From positions 1 to 41,971 of the forward strand of contig JAKEEG010000048.1 of assembly GCA_022616555.1 (NCBI GenBank): DNA of 41,971 nt, read 5' to 3'. Of this stretch, positions 34,720 through 41,971 are shown piece after piece. The stretch comes from Ignavibacteriota bacterium. GTDB taxonomy: Bacteria; Bacteroidota; Ignavibacteria; UBA10030. The number at the start of each line of letters is the position of its first letter. The stretch's first letter is position 1. The notes below the pieces were generated by a model. It was given only the letters and a program-made list of their open reading frames with translations. It was not told where the DNA came from and did no database searches. Position numbers and translations under genes: made by a program.

Positions 34720-34742
34720 TGGTTAGACGCTAAGGAGATAAC

Positions 34743-35180
34743 ATGAGGAGACCTGTTGTTGCTGTCTTTGTGCTGGTGCTTAGCCTTACCGGGTTGTCAA
34801 TGGAAACAACTGCTCGAGATGGGGACGCGGATGCAATTCGTGAGGTTGTCGTGCTGGCGTACGTCAATGGGATTCACCGACTACGGGACTCCGTGGCAGT
34901 GAGGAGCGGCTTTCATCCCACGTTCGTGATGAGCATCAGGACAAGCGACGGTGTACAAGCGTTAACGCTCGATGCGTGGCTTCAGCGGCTGAAACTTGAC
35001 GGCAAGCCCAATCCGAAGAAAGTCGAATACAAGATCCTAAACATCGATGCCGTAGGAAATACAGGGACGGTGAAACTTGAACTCTCTATTGACGGCAAGC
35101 TGACGTTCACGGATTTTTTGAGCTTGTATCGTTTCCCAGACGGCTGGCGTATTGTCAACAAGGTATTTGAGAGGCATTAG
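34743..35180 (+). CDS. Exported NTF2-like protein (putative lumazine-binding type)
   Basis: The 145-residue protein has a signal peptide (1-24) and an NTF2/SnoaL-type fold: DAIREVVVLAYVNGIHRLRD, VRSGFHPTFVMSI, DAWLQRLK, YKILNIDAVGNTGTVKLEL and FTDFLSLYRFPDGWRIVNKVF. The ending DGWRIVNKVF is typical of the putative lumazine-binding family, whose members are mostly uncharacterised; binding of lumazine should not be assumed. It follows the four-repeat gene by 23 nt and precedes a strong terminator, which makes a two-gene unit. Confidence 0.8.
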   Translation: MRRPVVAVFVLVLSLTGLSMETTARDGDADAIREVVVLAYVNGIHRLRDSVAVRSGFHPTFVMSIRTSDGVQALTLDAWLQRLKLDGKPNPKKVEYKILNIDAVGNTGTVKLELSIDGKLTFTDFLSLYRFPDGWRIVNKVFERH

Positions 35181-35199
35181 ATTGTTTCGCAACAACAAC

Positions 35200-35224
35200 A
35201 AAGCCCGACCAGTGGTCGGGCTTT
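35200..35224. terminator. Bidirectional intrinsic terminator
   Basis: AAAGCCCGACC (35200-35210) and GGTCGGGCTTT (35214-35224) form an 11-bp perfect stem with a 3-nt loop, with short A/T flanks on both sides. It lies 19 nt after the NTF2-like stop and next to the minus-strand gene end, so it can serve both. Confidence 0.9.
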
Positions 35225-35227
35225 ATG

Positions 35228-35601
35228 TTAGTAGTTTGTTTTTATTTCTACCGGTATTTCTTTTTGTAGAGCTCCCCAATTTGCAATGAGTTTTCCGTGA
35301 ACGTAGTGTGCTTTCGGGTCTTCGATTATTGGTAGTATATTGTTCCAATAATATGCTTTTCTTGAGCTTGAATATGTTCTTGGGTGTTGAAGATGCCCAT
35401 ATGAGGAATAAACAAATGTACCTCCGGATTTCCTGAAGCCTTCCAGCGCAGCGCGTTTTGTTGAGAGCCATGCGAACTTGTCGGGAATTGTCCAAGAATT
35501 GATATTTCCGGAGAAGTCGCTTTGGTGTGAGCTGACGGCAATTCCTGGCACCCGCCAACCGACAGAGCTAAGGAAACTAAAAGTAAGTTACCCCTGAACA
35601 C
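35228..35601 (-). pseudogene. Apparently frameshifted small lipoprotein gene
   Basis: Two overlapping minus-strand frames share this stretch. One begins at GTG 35601 behind AAGGA and encodes a lipoprotein signal (NLLLVSLALSVGGCQ), then runs to a stop at 35326. The other, starting at GTG 35551 and ending at 35228, lacks a signal but has a well-composed 107-residue sequence (SWTIPDKFAWLSTKRAALEG, AYYWNNILPIIEDPKAHY). The simplest reading is one about 120-residue lipoprotein gene with a frameshift between 35480 and 35555. Alternatively only one of the frames is translated. No family is recognised. It follows the esterase gene. Confidence 0.4.
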
Positions 35602-35693
35602 TGGATCGTTCCTTCCTGTGGCGGGATTCATCTCTAAGACAGCAGCAAGCAAGTGCTCAGTAGAAATGACTTCGATGAAAATGAGTAATAACC

Positions 35694-36503
35694 CTACTTC
35701 ACATACTCGGCCCATCTGAGAATCGCGCTTGGGGCGGAGAGTTTTGCATTAGTCTGGTGATTGGCATTGGGAGTATATTCCGCGTACCAGACGATCCCGT
35801 TTGAAGCATGCTCTTTGAATGCCGCTGACATTGCAGCAAGCCCGCCTTTGATATTATCCGTCTCATCTTCTCCTGCGCTTATGTAGAGAAACGTCTGGAG
35901 AGCGTTCGTCGAACGCAAGACTTCAGTAACTTTAAAGACGATGAGATTATCCTCGCGCCAGAACGGCGTGCTGAAGCAAAATCGTGCCTGGAACATTTCC
36001 GGTTTATACACCAGCGAGTGCATCACCAGTAGCCCGCCTCTCGAATTGCCTGCGAATGTTCTGACATTTGATGCAGAATACGTTCGTTCTATAAACGGAA
36101 ATAATTCGTGCTCCATGAAAGCGAGGAACCGGTCGGCATCACCTGTTGGACTTTCCGGCTTTTCGTGGTCGAGTTTCATGTACGGCGGGATCAACTGCCG
36201 TTGCCTGTTCTGTGCCGACATGTTGGGGATGGCGACGACAATGGCCGGCGGAACGAGTCCAGCTTTTGACAAGCTATCGAGTGTTGCGAAAATATGCTCG
36301 CTTTGTGAAAGTCCATCTAACACGTACACAACGGGATATTTTCGCGTGGAATCGTACGAGCTGGGAAGATGAATCCCCAGCGCCCTATCTTGCTTCAGCG
36401 TGTCGGAATGCAACATTGTTTTGACGAGGCCTTGCGATTGTAATGACGCCGGGATTGCCAGTGCCACAAGCATTGACAATCCCAGTCGAAGAAGAGTTTT
36501 CAT
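35694..36503 (-). CDS. Exported alpha/beta-hydrolase esterase (enterochelin-esterase-like)
   Basis: The 269-residue protein has a signal peptide (1-23, cleavage near LQSQG). The esterase-D/putative-esterase family is shown by LHSDTLKQDRALGIHLPSSYD, KYPVVYVLDGLSQ, PPAIVVAIPN and the nucleophile elbow GNSRGG. A later FLYISAGEDE strand holds the likely acid, and NANHQTNAKLS a probable catalytic His. It is shorter than Fes and resembles periplasmic esterases that hydrolyse acyl or siderophore esters. The substrate is unknown. It lies 3 nt after the stop of the DUF6249-like gene, so the two are likely cotranscribed. Confidence 0.87.
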   Translation of the reverse strand: MKTLLRLGLSMLVALAIPASLQSQGLVKTMLHSDTLKQDRALGIHLPSSYDSTRKYPVVYVLDGLSQSEHIFATLDSLSKAGLVPPAIVVAIPNMSAQNRQRQLIPPYMKLDHEKPESPTGDADRFLAFMEHELFPFIERTYSASNVRTFAGNSRGGLLVMHSLVYKPEMFQARFCFSTPFWREDNLIVFKVTEVLRSTNALQTFLYISAGEDETDNIKGGLAAMSAAFKEHASNGIVWYAEYTPNANHQTNAKLSAPSAILRWAEYVK

Positions 36504-36506
36504 GGA

Positions 36507-36860
36507 TTACTCGCCGTCCTTATTCATCTTTTTGGATGCGATGACGTAGAAAACGATCAGCGCGAGGCCGCCGAAGATGAGCATGCTTGCCGGGTACACG
36601 GAGTCGTTCCAGTACAGGTTTCGCTCCAGATAGGTCGCAACCATGATCCCGATGCCGACAAATGCTGCTAACATACCCCACTTGAGACTGGAGAGAGGGT
36701 TTGGACGAAACCAATCTCTGAGTGGTGTGCCCTTGAACTCAGCTGGTTTCACCCCTTTTTCGATCATCGTCATCCGCTCGCGATGCCGGCTTTCTATCCA
36801 CTTCCACAGGATAAGTCCGGTTGACCCGAAAATGATGAGCATTACTATGACTGGTTCCAT
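36507..36860 (-). CDS. DUF6249-like membrane protein
   Basis: From the ATG at 36860, behind a GGAG Shine-Dalgarno, this is 117 residues; the open frame upstream to 37058 overlaps the divergent sigma gene and is rejected. One TM helix (PVIVMLIIFGSTGLILW) is followed by ESRHRERMTMIEKG, the typical cytoplasmic segment of DUF6249 proteins. Two more TM helices follow (MLAAFVGIGIMVATYL and LIFGGLALIVFYVIAS). The family is often found beside ECF sigma/anti-sigma genes, as here, where it is divergent from such a pair. Its function is not known. Confidence 0.8.
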   Translation of the reverse strand: MEPVIVMLIIFGSTGLILWKWIESRHRERMTMIEKGVKPAEFKGTPLRDWFRPNPLSSLKWGMLAAFVGIGIMVATYLERNLYWNDSVYPASMLIFGGLALIVFYVIASKKMNKDGE

Positions 36861-36939
36861 AACGGTGCTCCTTAATAATGAAGAAAGTGATACATTGATG
36901 TTCGTCTGCCGCTTTAGTAACTTTGACTTGGGTTTTAGC

Positions 36940-36982
36940 GGTAGGGTTTCACGGATTTCAGCGGGAAACACGAAACCCAACC
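36940..36982. promoter_or_regulatory. Inverted repeat between divergent DUF6249-like and sigma genes
   Basis: GGTAGGGTTTC (36940-36950) and GAAACCCAACC (36972-36982) are reverse complements with one mismatch, with a 21-bp spacer. The repeat lies in the divergent promoter region, 47 bp before the sigma gene start, so it may be a control site. I could not identify a clear ECF -35/-10 pair. Confidence 0.35.
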
Positions 36983-37028
36983 CCTGAAAATGCGGTCTAA
37001 AAGAAAAAAAAGCACCGTACGGAGCCGA

Positions 37029-37631
37029 ATGGCAAACCCGGATTACGAGACGATACAACGGATTCTAGCAGGAGAAAAGCGCGCTTATGCCGAACTAATT
37101 GACCGGCACAAGGATAGGGCAATGACGTTAGCGTTGAGGATGTTGAAGAATCGCGAGGACGCCGAAGAGGCGCTGCAGGACGCCTTTGTGCGGGCGTTTA
37201 ACGCTTTGTCGCGGTTTGAGTGGAAGTCGAGTTTTTTCACGTGGTTTTACCGCATCGTCTATAATGTGTGCGCAACCGTCTTGAGCAGACGGGGAGACGA
37301 GTCGTTTAGTTCAGTCGATGATGATGAGGGCGTCACCGGCGAGTTACCTTCATTAGATAAGCTGCCGGATACAGATTATGAAGGCTTGGAGTTCCGCCGG
37401 ATAGTCCAGCGGGAAATCGACCGGCTTCCCCCGGTCTATGCGTCGGTGTTGACATTGTTTCTTATTCAAGATTTAAGCTATGATGAGATTGTGGAGGCGA
37501 CGGGATTGCCCTTGGGGACCGTCAAAGTAAGACTATTCCGAGCACGGGGAATGTTACGCGATGCGGTCATTGGGGCTCTGGATGAAGGCTCGCAACAATC
37601 TAGTCAAAGAAAGGTTGCATTAAAGCCGTGA
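37029..37631 (+). CDS. ECF-type RNA polymerase sigma factor
   Basis: The 200-residue protein, taken from the ATG at 37029 behind GGAG, contains region 2 (YAELIDRHKDRAMTLALRML, DAEEALQDAFVRAFNAL, FFTWFYRIVYNVC) and region 4 (LPPVYASVLTLFLIQDLSYDEI, LPLGTVKVRLFRARGML). Between them is an acidic linker with SVDDDEGV. An upstream ATG at 36990 would add 13 basic residues but has no ribosome-binding site. It directs polymerase to stress- or envelope-type promoters and is controlled by the anti-sigma factor next door, 41 nt downstream. Confidence 0.93.
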   Translation: MANPDYETIQRILAGEKRAYAELIDRHKDRAMTLALRMLKNREDAEEALQDAFVRAFNALSRFEWKSSFFTWFYRIVYNVCATVLSRRGDESFSSVDDDEGVTGELPSLDKLPDTDYEGLEFRRIVQREIDRLPPVYASVLTLFLIQDLSYDEIVEATGLPLGTVKVRLFRARGMLRDAVIGALDEGSQQSSQRKVALKP

Positions 37632-37672
37632 GTTTACGATTATACTATGTACGCACGGAAGGAGATGGGCCG

Positions 37673-38227
37673 ATGAACCATTTATCACGACAACAGGTCT
37701 TTGCACTCATCGATGGGCAGCTTGATGATGCGGAAGAGCGCACATGCAACGCGCACCTTGCTGGTTGTGCTCGTTGCCGAAACGAGGTTGCTCTGCAACG
37801 CTCGCTCGACACTGCTGTGGAGAACTTGCCGTTAGAACGGACATCGTCGTGGTTTACGGAGCGGACGATGAACAGAATCCTCCGAGCCGGAAAACAATCG
37901 CTTTCCTATAGAATTCTCCAGCATGTTGGTTCCGCGGTTGCGATGGTTGCTGTGTTGGTGGTACTGGGATACATCCTGAGCTCGCCGTCCGAGCTGTTGG
38001 TTGGCAACGACGATTCGGCTTCGTCTTCGCTGTTCTCGTCTTGGAAAACATTCTACAACAACGTCAGCGCGGCGGTATCGCAGAACGCCACCCGGTTGAA
38101 CAATGTGTTCGCAGGGCAAACAGCGACGCCGGTTACTAAAATTATTGCAACGACGTTGTTGGTTCTTGTCGTTCTTGCCGGACTCGACCGGTATGTATTT
38201 CGAAAGGTAGTGCGGATGAAAATATAG
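37673..38227 (+). CDS. Zinc-binding anti-sigma factor (transmembrane)
   Basis: The 184-residue protein starts at ATG 37673 behind AAGGAG; an upstream GTG at 37628, overlapping the sigma stop (GTGA), gives 15 extra residues. The N-terminal ZAS motif H-x3-C-x2-C is present in CNAHLAGCARC. A TM helix follows (VGSAVAMVAVLVVLGYIL) with a polar region (about 108-140), and a second TM helix (ATTLLVLVVLAGLDRYVF) lies near the C-terminus. It should hold the ECF factor at the membrane until a signal releases it. It is cotranscribed with the sigma gene. Confidence 0.9.
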   Translation: MNHLSRQQVFALIDGQLDDAEERTCNAHLAGCARCRNEVALQRSLDTAVENLPLERTSSWFTERTMNRILRAGKQSLSYRILQHVGSAVAMVAVLVVLGYILSSPSELLVGNDDSASSSLFSSWKTFYNNVSAAVSQNATRLNNVFAGQTATPVTKIIATTLLVLVVLAGLDRYVFRKVVRMKI

Positions 38228-38242
38228 CCGCTCTTGTTGTAG

Positions 38243-38285
38243 AATGCCTCAATCGCTCACATGCGGTTGAGGCATTTTTCTTTTG
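38243..38285 (+). terminator. Intrinsic terminator of the sigma/anti-sigma operon
   Basis: AATGCCTCAATCGC (38243-38256) pairs with GCGGTTGAGGCATT (38263-38276), with one G-U and a 6-nt loop, followed by TTTCTTTTG. It lies 16 nt after the anti-sigma stop. It ends before the GTG of the next gene. Confidence 0.88.
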
Positions 38286-38334
38286 TTTCCCTCTCATTTC
38301 TTCTTATATTGCCGCACGCTAGTATACTCACGAA

Positions 38335-39132
38335 GTGTCAAAACCCCTGAACATATTCTTCATCGGCGATATTATGGGCAAGCCGGGCCTCACGCTTGTC
38401 TCGAACTTGCTCAAGCAATATCTCCAGAAGTACAGCGTCGACCTCTGCATTGCGAACGGAGAAAACTGCACTGAGGGGAAAGGGATTTCCGAAAAAGACG
38501 CGAAGACGCTGTTCGAGCTTGGCGTACATGTGATTACGACAGGTAACCATTTGTGGGATCGATGGGAATCAAAGTCTCTTCTTGCAAAAGAAAAGCATAT
38601 CCTTCGTCCACTTAACTACCCGCGTGAGAATCCGGGCAACGGTTTCATCCTGTATGACCTAAAAGAAAAAGGCAGAGTAGGCGTGTTAAATTTGCAGGGC
38701 AGGACGTACATGCAAACGATTGATGATCCCTTTAAGGCGGCCGATTGGGCTGTTAGCAAAATTGCCAACGACACGAAAGTGATTTTTATCGATATGCACG
38801 CTGAAGCATCGGCAGAAAAGATGGCTTTGGCATGGCATTTAGACGGGCGTGTCAGCGCGTTGGTGGGAACGCATACACACGTGCCGACAGCCGACGCAAG
38901 AATCTTAACTGGCGGCACAGCGTTCATCACCGATGTCGGGATGACGGGACCGTACGACTCCGTCATCGGCATGAAAAAGGATATCGCCGTGAAGAGGTTC
39001 CTCATGCAAACACCGTACAAGTTTGAAATGGCGGAGCATGACGTCCACCTCTGCGCCGTGTTTGTTCAAGTTGACGCAGAAACGGGAAAAGCGCTAAAGA
39101 TCGAGCAGGTGGTGTTCCCGAGTTTTATATAG
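38335..39132 (+). CDS. YmdB-like metallophosphoesterase (TIGR00282 family)
   Basis: The 265-residue protein has FFIGDIMGKPG near the N-terminus, IANGENCTEGKGI, VHVITTGNHLWDR, FIDMHAEASAEK, VGTHTHVPTADARIL and ITDVGMTGPYDSVIG, the diagnostic order of the YmdB family. Bacillus YmdB is a cytoplasmic di-metal phosphodiesterase active on 2',3'-cAMP and influences the choice between biofilm and motility. Family members in other phyla are less studied. It starts with GTG at 38335 without a strong Shine-Dalgarno, and no better start is present. It is followed after 14 nt by the M20 gene. Confidence 0.93.
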   Translation: MSKPLNIFFIGDIMGKPGLTLVSNLLKQYLQKYSVDLCIANGENCTEGKGISEKDAKTLFELGVHVITTGNHLWDRWESKSLLAKEKHILRPLNYPRENPGNGFILYDLKEKGRVGVLNLQGRTYMQTIDDPFKAADWAVSKIANDTKVIFIDMHAEASAEKMALAWHLDGRVSALVGTHTHVPTADARILTGGTAFITDVGMTGPYDSVIGMKKDIAVKRFLMQTPYKFEMAEHDVHLCAVFVQVDAETGKALKIEQVVFPSFI

Positions 39133-39146
39133 TCGAAGGAGGCTGC

Positions 39147-40447
39147 ATGAGCAATCGCACTTGGTTGATTGTCGTTGGAATATTTGTCGCAACACAGCTT
39201 GCCGTTTCCCAACCTGCCCTCAAATCCCAAATAGATAAACTTGCAGACCAAATCGAATCGAAAGTCATCGATTGGCGGCGGCATTTTCATCAAAACCCCG
39301 AGCTCTCCAACCGCGAGTTCAAGACTGCAGAGAAAATTGCTGCGCATTTGAAATCTCTCGGTCTCGAAGTGACAACAGGTGTGGCAAAGACGGGTGTTGT
39401 TGCGTTGCTCAAAGGTGGCAAACCGGGCCCTGTTGTTGCACTGCGTGCCGATATGGATGCCTTGCCCGTGACGGAACGGGTAGATTTGCCATTCACATCG
39501 AAAGTGCGTTCGACATACAATGGCCAGGAAGTCGGTGTGATGCACGCCTGCGGGCATGATACGCACGTGGCAATCCTGATGGGCGTTGCTGAGGTCCTTA
39601 CGACAATGAAAGATAACCTGCGCGGGTCGGTGAAATTTATTTTTCAGCCGGCAGAGGAAGGCGCTCCGGAGGGCGAAGAGGGCGGAGCGGAGGTGATGGT
39701 GAAGGAAGGTGTGCTGGAGAATCCAAAAGTCGACGTGATATTTGGTTTGCACATTTCAGCGCAGGAAGAGTCGAACACCATCCGCTATCGCCCGGGCGGC
39801 GTGATGGCGGCGGCGGATCGCTTTCGCATTTCCGTCAAAGGAAGGCAAACGCACGGCGCGTATCCGTGGGAGGGCGTTGATCCCATTGTTGTCTCAGCTC
39901 AGATTATCACCGGATTGCAAACGATCGTGAGTAGGCAAATGCAATTGACGGAGAATCCTGTTGTGGTGACCGTCGGAATGATCCACGGCGGCGTGCGCAA
40001 TAACATTATTCCAGAAGAAGTTGAAATGGTCGGTACTATCCGTACGCTCGATACGCTGATGCAGAAGATTGTGCACGATAAGATCCGTCGGACGGCGTTT
40101 TCCATCGCACAGAGTGGAGGTGGGGTGCATCAGTCTCAATTACCAATGGAACGCCGGTCACATACAACGACCCGGAGTTGACTGAAAAAATGCTCCCGAC
40201 GCTTCAATATGTGGCTGGCAAAGATAAAACCCTTCTCATGAAGCCTGTTATGGGCGCGGAGGATTACTCGTTCTACGGACAGAAAGTCCCCGCACTCTTT
40301 TTCTTTATCGGTGGGCGGCCTGCAAATGTGAAACGCGAGGAATCCGCAGCGCATCACACTCCCGATTTTTTTATTGATGAAAGTGAACTGAAACTCGGTG
40401 TCCGCGCAATGTGCAATCTTGTGATTGACTACATGGAAATGAAGTAG
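39147..40447 (+). pseudogene. M20 amidohydrolase with a one-base frameshift (or sequencing error)
   Basis: Coding runs in one frame from 39147 to about 40125, then must shift to the frame ending at 40447. The first part (signal peptide 1-22, WRRHFHQNPELSN, ALRADMDALPVTE, MHACGHDTHVAILMG, FQPAEEGAPEGEEGG, HGAYPWEGVDPIV, GMIHGGVRNNIIP) and the second (PVMGAEDYSFYGQ, HHTPDFF) form one complete M20 peptidase, as in exported IAA-amidohydrolase-like hippurate hydrolases. At 40122-40125 a GGGG run, if it were five G, would restore G-G-G-G-A-S-V-S-I-T-N-G-T-P. The protein would be about 433 residues. AAGGAGG precedes the start. Confidence 0.85.
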
Positions 40448-40495
40448 TGGAGTAATGGAGTAGTAAGTAGTTAAGTTTTGCACTAGAGACTTGTC

Positions 40496-40513
40496 CCGAA
40501 GGGATGCCTTCGG
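40496..40513. repeat. Short extragenic palindrome
   Basis: CCGAAG (40496-40501) and CTTCGG (40508-40513) pair around GGATGC in the M20-folD gap. There is no T-run. It is preceded by imperfect GGAGTA/GTAGTA direct repeats. It resembles a dispersed extragenic repeat. Confidence 0.4.
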
Positions 40514-40540
40514 CAAAACATTAGACTTTAAACTTAAAGC

Positions 40541-41422
40541 ATGGCTCAAATCATTGACGGAAAAAAAATTGCTCAGGAAATTCGCAACGAGGTGAGAGGG
40601 GAAACCACGTTGTTGAAAGAAATGAGCGGTATTACCCCCGGCTTGGCATTTATTTTGGTCGGGGAGAACCCCGCGTCGCAGGTGTACGTGAATATGAAAG
40701 GCAAAGCTTGTGAGGAGATGGGGTTTTATTCCATCACCGAACGGATGCCGGAGAATACACCGGAACAGGCACTGTTGAATAAAATTCAAGAATTTAACGC
40801 CGCATCGAATATTCACGGCATACTCGTCCAACTTCCGCTGCCCAAGCACATCAACGAAGCGAAAGTTTTAGAACTTATCCGGCCCTCAAAGGATGTTGAC
40901 GGCTTTCATCCGTATAATGTCGGAAAGTTAGTTGTGGGCGAAGACACGCTCAAGCCCTGCACGCCGGCGGGAATACAGGAACTGCTTATCCGCAGCGGCA
41001 ACGACCCGAAGGGCAAGCATGTCGTTGTGGTGGGGCGGAGCAACATTGTCGGCAAGCCGGTGGCGAACATTCTCCTGCAGAAACAAGCCGGCGCGAATGC
41101 CGTGGTGACCGTCGCTCACACTGGCGCGGCGGATCTCACACGCTACACCAAGACCGCGGATGTGTTAATTGCCGCGATGGGGAAAGCGGAAGTCATCACC
41201 GGCGACATGCTGAAAGAAAGCGTTGTCGTTATCGATGTGGGCGTGAACCGTGTCGATGACCCATCTGCCAAGAACGGCTACAAGCTCGTGGGCGACGTGC
41301 ATTTTGAATCGGCGAGCAAAGTGGCAAAAGCCATCACGCCCGTACCCGGCGGCGTGGGACCGATGACCATCGCCATGCTGATGAAAAATACACTCAAGGC
41401 GGCAAAATCTTCATTTCGCTAA
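40541..41422 (+). CDS. folD: Bifunctional methylenetetrahydrofolate dehydrogenase/methenyltetrahydrofolate cyclohydrolase
   Basis: The 293-residue protein has the FolD motifs PGLAFILVGENPASQVYV, the catalytic Lys region in YVNMKGKACEEMGF, GILVQLPLPKHI, DVDGFHPYNVGKL, CTPAGIQELL and GRSNIVGKPVA (NADP-binding). VVIDVGVNRV and TPVPGGVGPMTIAMLMKNT follow. It interconverts 5,10-methylene- and 10-formyl-tetrahydrofolate in the cytoplasm for purine and formyl-Met synthesis. The length is typical. No Shine-Dalgarno is visible before the ATG at 40541, which is common in this group of bacteria. It is probably transcribed separately from the M20 gene. Confidence 0.97.
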   Translation: MAQIIDGKKIAQEIRNEVRGETTLLKEMSGITPGLAFILVGENPASQVYVNMKGKACEEMGFYSITERMPENTPEQALLNKIQEFNAASNIHGILVQLPLPKHINEAKVLELIRPSKDVDGFHPYNVGKLVVGEDTLKPCTPAGIQELLIRSGNDPKGKHVVVVGRSNIVGKPVANILLQKQAGANAVVTVAHTGAADLTRYTKTADVLIAAMGKAEVITGDMLKESVVVIDVGVNRVDDPSAKNGYKLVGDVHFESASKVAKAITPVPGGVGPMTIAMLMKNTLKAAKSSFR

Positions 41423-41462
41423 AAGTCTTACTCTCGCCACGCTACAAAAAAATCTGCACGAC

Positions 41463-41654
41463 TCAGGTATTTTTCTCCGGCTGCTTCTCGGCTGGTTGCG
41501 GCTTTCGAGTAATGCCGATAATGAGAAACACCAGTCCGACCGCAAGGAAGACAACGCCGGTGCCGGTAGAGCCTTCAGATTTTGCAAGCAGAATAACCGC
41601 CACAAGTTCCAGGATGATGCCAGTTGCCAGGAACAATTGTTTTCCTTTGTTCAT
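41463..41654 (-). CDS. Small two-helix membrane protein
   Basis: From ATG 41654, behind a strong GGGAGG, the protein is 63 residues. It has two hydrophobic helices (about 8-23, LATGIILELVAVILLA, and 33-48, VVFLAVGLVFLIIGI) joined by a polar Ser/Gly/Thr turn (KSEGSTGTG), then a charged Lys/Glu/Gln/Pro-rich tail. I do not recognise the family; it looks like a small inner-membrane hairpin protein. Upstream codons to 41834 are out of context with the ribosome-binding site and overlap the barrel gene. Confidence 0.7.
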   Translation of the reverse strand: MNKGKQLFLATGIILELVAVILLAKSEGSTGTGVVFLAVGLVFLIIGITRKPQPAEKQPEKNT

Positions 41655-41678
41655 AGTGTCCTCCCTGAATGAAAGATG

Positions 41679-41709
41679 CTCCGCTCCAACGAAATTTGTT
41701 GGAGCGGAG
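41679..41709 (-). terminator. Hairpin after the outer-membrane protein gene
   Basis: CTCCGCTCCAAC (41679-41690) and GTTGGAGCGGAG (41698-41709) form a 12-bp perfect stem with a 7-nt loop, 16 nt past the barrel gene stop on the minus strand. Only a weak T-rich tract follows, so it may attenuate rather than fully end transcription into the small downstream gene. Confidence 0.6.
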
Positions 41710-41725
41710 AGTAGGGTAGAGTGTA

Positions 41726-41971
41726 TCACAACCGGTACATCAGCGCCAGATAAATCCCGCCGAAGCCGTCCTCCAAATCCGGTATAATCACGTATTTGAC
41801 GTCGGGTCCGATTGCCAAGTCGGGGGTTGCCCACACGTACAGTGCGAAAGCGGGGGAGACGTAAAACGCCGATTCGCCTCCGCCAAGGATTGTGCCTAGG
41901 CTCGCGTAGGGTTGAAACGTAATCTTGTCCGCACGGACGTTAAAGCCGAGATCTGCGCCGAGATATGAAAC
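41726..41971 (-). CDS. Outer-membrane beta-barrel protein, C-terminal fragment (5' end outside window)
   Basis: The minus-strand frame is open from the window edge to TGA at 41728-41726 and gives 81 residues. They alternate polar and hydrophobic residues with frequent Gly and aromatics (VSYLGADLGFNV, SAFYVSPAFALYVW, FGGIYLALMYRL) and end in Y-R-L, as barrel-terminating strands do. The pattern suits porin-like or OmpW/outer-membrane beta-barrel families that fold through BamA. The N-terminal part, including any signal peptide, is outside the window, so the family cannot be fixed. Confidence 0.65.
   Translation of the reverse strand, partial: VSYLGADLGFNVRADKITFQPYASLGTILGGGESAFYVSPAFALYVWATPDLAIGPDVKYVIIPDLEDGFGGIYLALMYRL

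Noticed and set aside
36861-37058. N-terminal extension of the DUF6249-like protein to 37058
   Set aside because: It would overlap the divergent sigma gene, and a good ribosome-binding site precedes the ATG at 36860.

Overview
The window reads as a chromosomal stretch of a Gram-negative bacterium, most likely from the Bacteroidota/Chlorobiota/Ignavibacteria assemblage. This placement is an inference from gene content: the succinylase lysine pathway with dapD, an LPS-type GT9 glycosyltransferase, many Sec-exported lipoproteins, outer-membrane and LolA-like proteins, a reaction-centre-type dihaem cytochrome c, and frequent TTG/GTG starts. Coding density is high. I see no transposase, integrase, phage gene or CRISPR array.

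Region 1 (1-7775, minus strand) is a tightly packed operon. In transcription order it encodes a divergent HisA-like TIM barrel, a PfkB-family kinase, LysC, DapB, DapA, DapD, an RmlD-type reductase, a NicO-type metal transporter with a His-rich loop, and an endonuclease/exonuclease/phosphatase-fold lipoprotein cut by the left edge. From the kinase onward, neighbours overlap by 1-4 nt or lie within 11 nt. Region 2 (7886-16601, minus) carries signalling genes: a lone receiver, a 1803-residue hybrid histidine kinase with about eleven PAS domains, and a MoxR-like AAA ATPase plus VWA protein pair.

Region 3 (16887-30085, plus) holds a GT9 glycosyltransferase whose 5' end lies in a 24-bp perfect inverted repeat, a Cys-rich lipoprotein, tRNA-Arg(UCU), a CHASE2-sigma54 activator, an orphan protein, a FecR/TPR-like exported protein, an ABC exporter pair, a sodium:solute symporter followed by a LolA-like protein, a serine hydrolase with TPRs, and a dihaem cytochrome c.

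Region 4 (30097-32660, minus) ends with an ArsR-SRPBCC operon. It also encodes a small CVCG-motif protein and a SnoaL-fold protein that carries a second copy of the CVCG module inserted in its fold. A palindrome over the arsR start codon is the likely operator. A strong terminator closes this operon; the membrane protein at 30097-30831 lies beyond it.

Region 5 (32866-41971) holds a secreted four-repeat protein of unknown function, an NTF2-like protein, an apparently broken small lipoprotein gene, an esterase, a DUF6249-like protein divergent from an ECF sigma/anti-sigma pair, a YmdB-type phosphodiesterase, an M20 amidohydrolase with a one-base frameshift, FolD, a small membrane protein, and the C-terminus of an outer-membrane beta-barrel.

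The most unusual items are the CVCG module inserted in the SnoaL protein next to its paralogue, the HisA-like protein with altered catalytic residues heading the lysine operon, the quadruple-repeat secreted protein, and the inverted repeat that seems to have overwritten the GT9 start. None of these is proven to be a new system from sequence alone.
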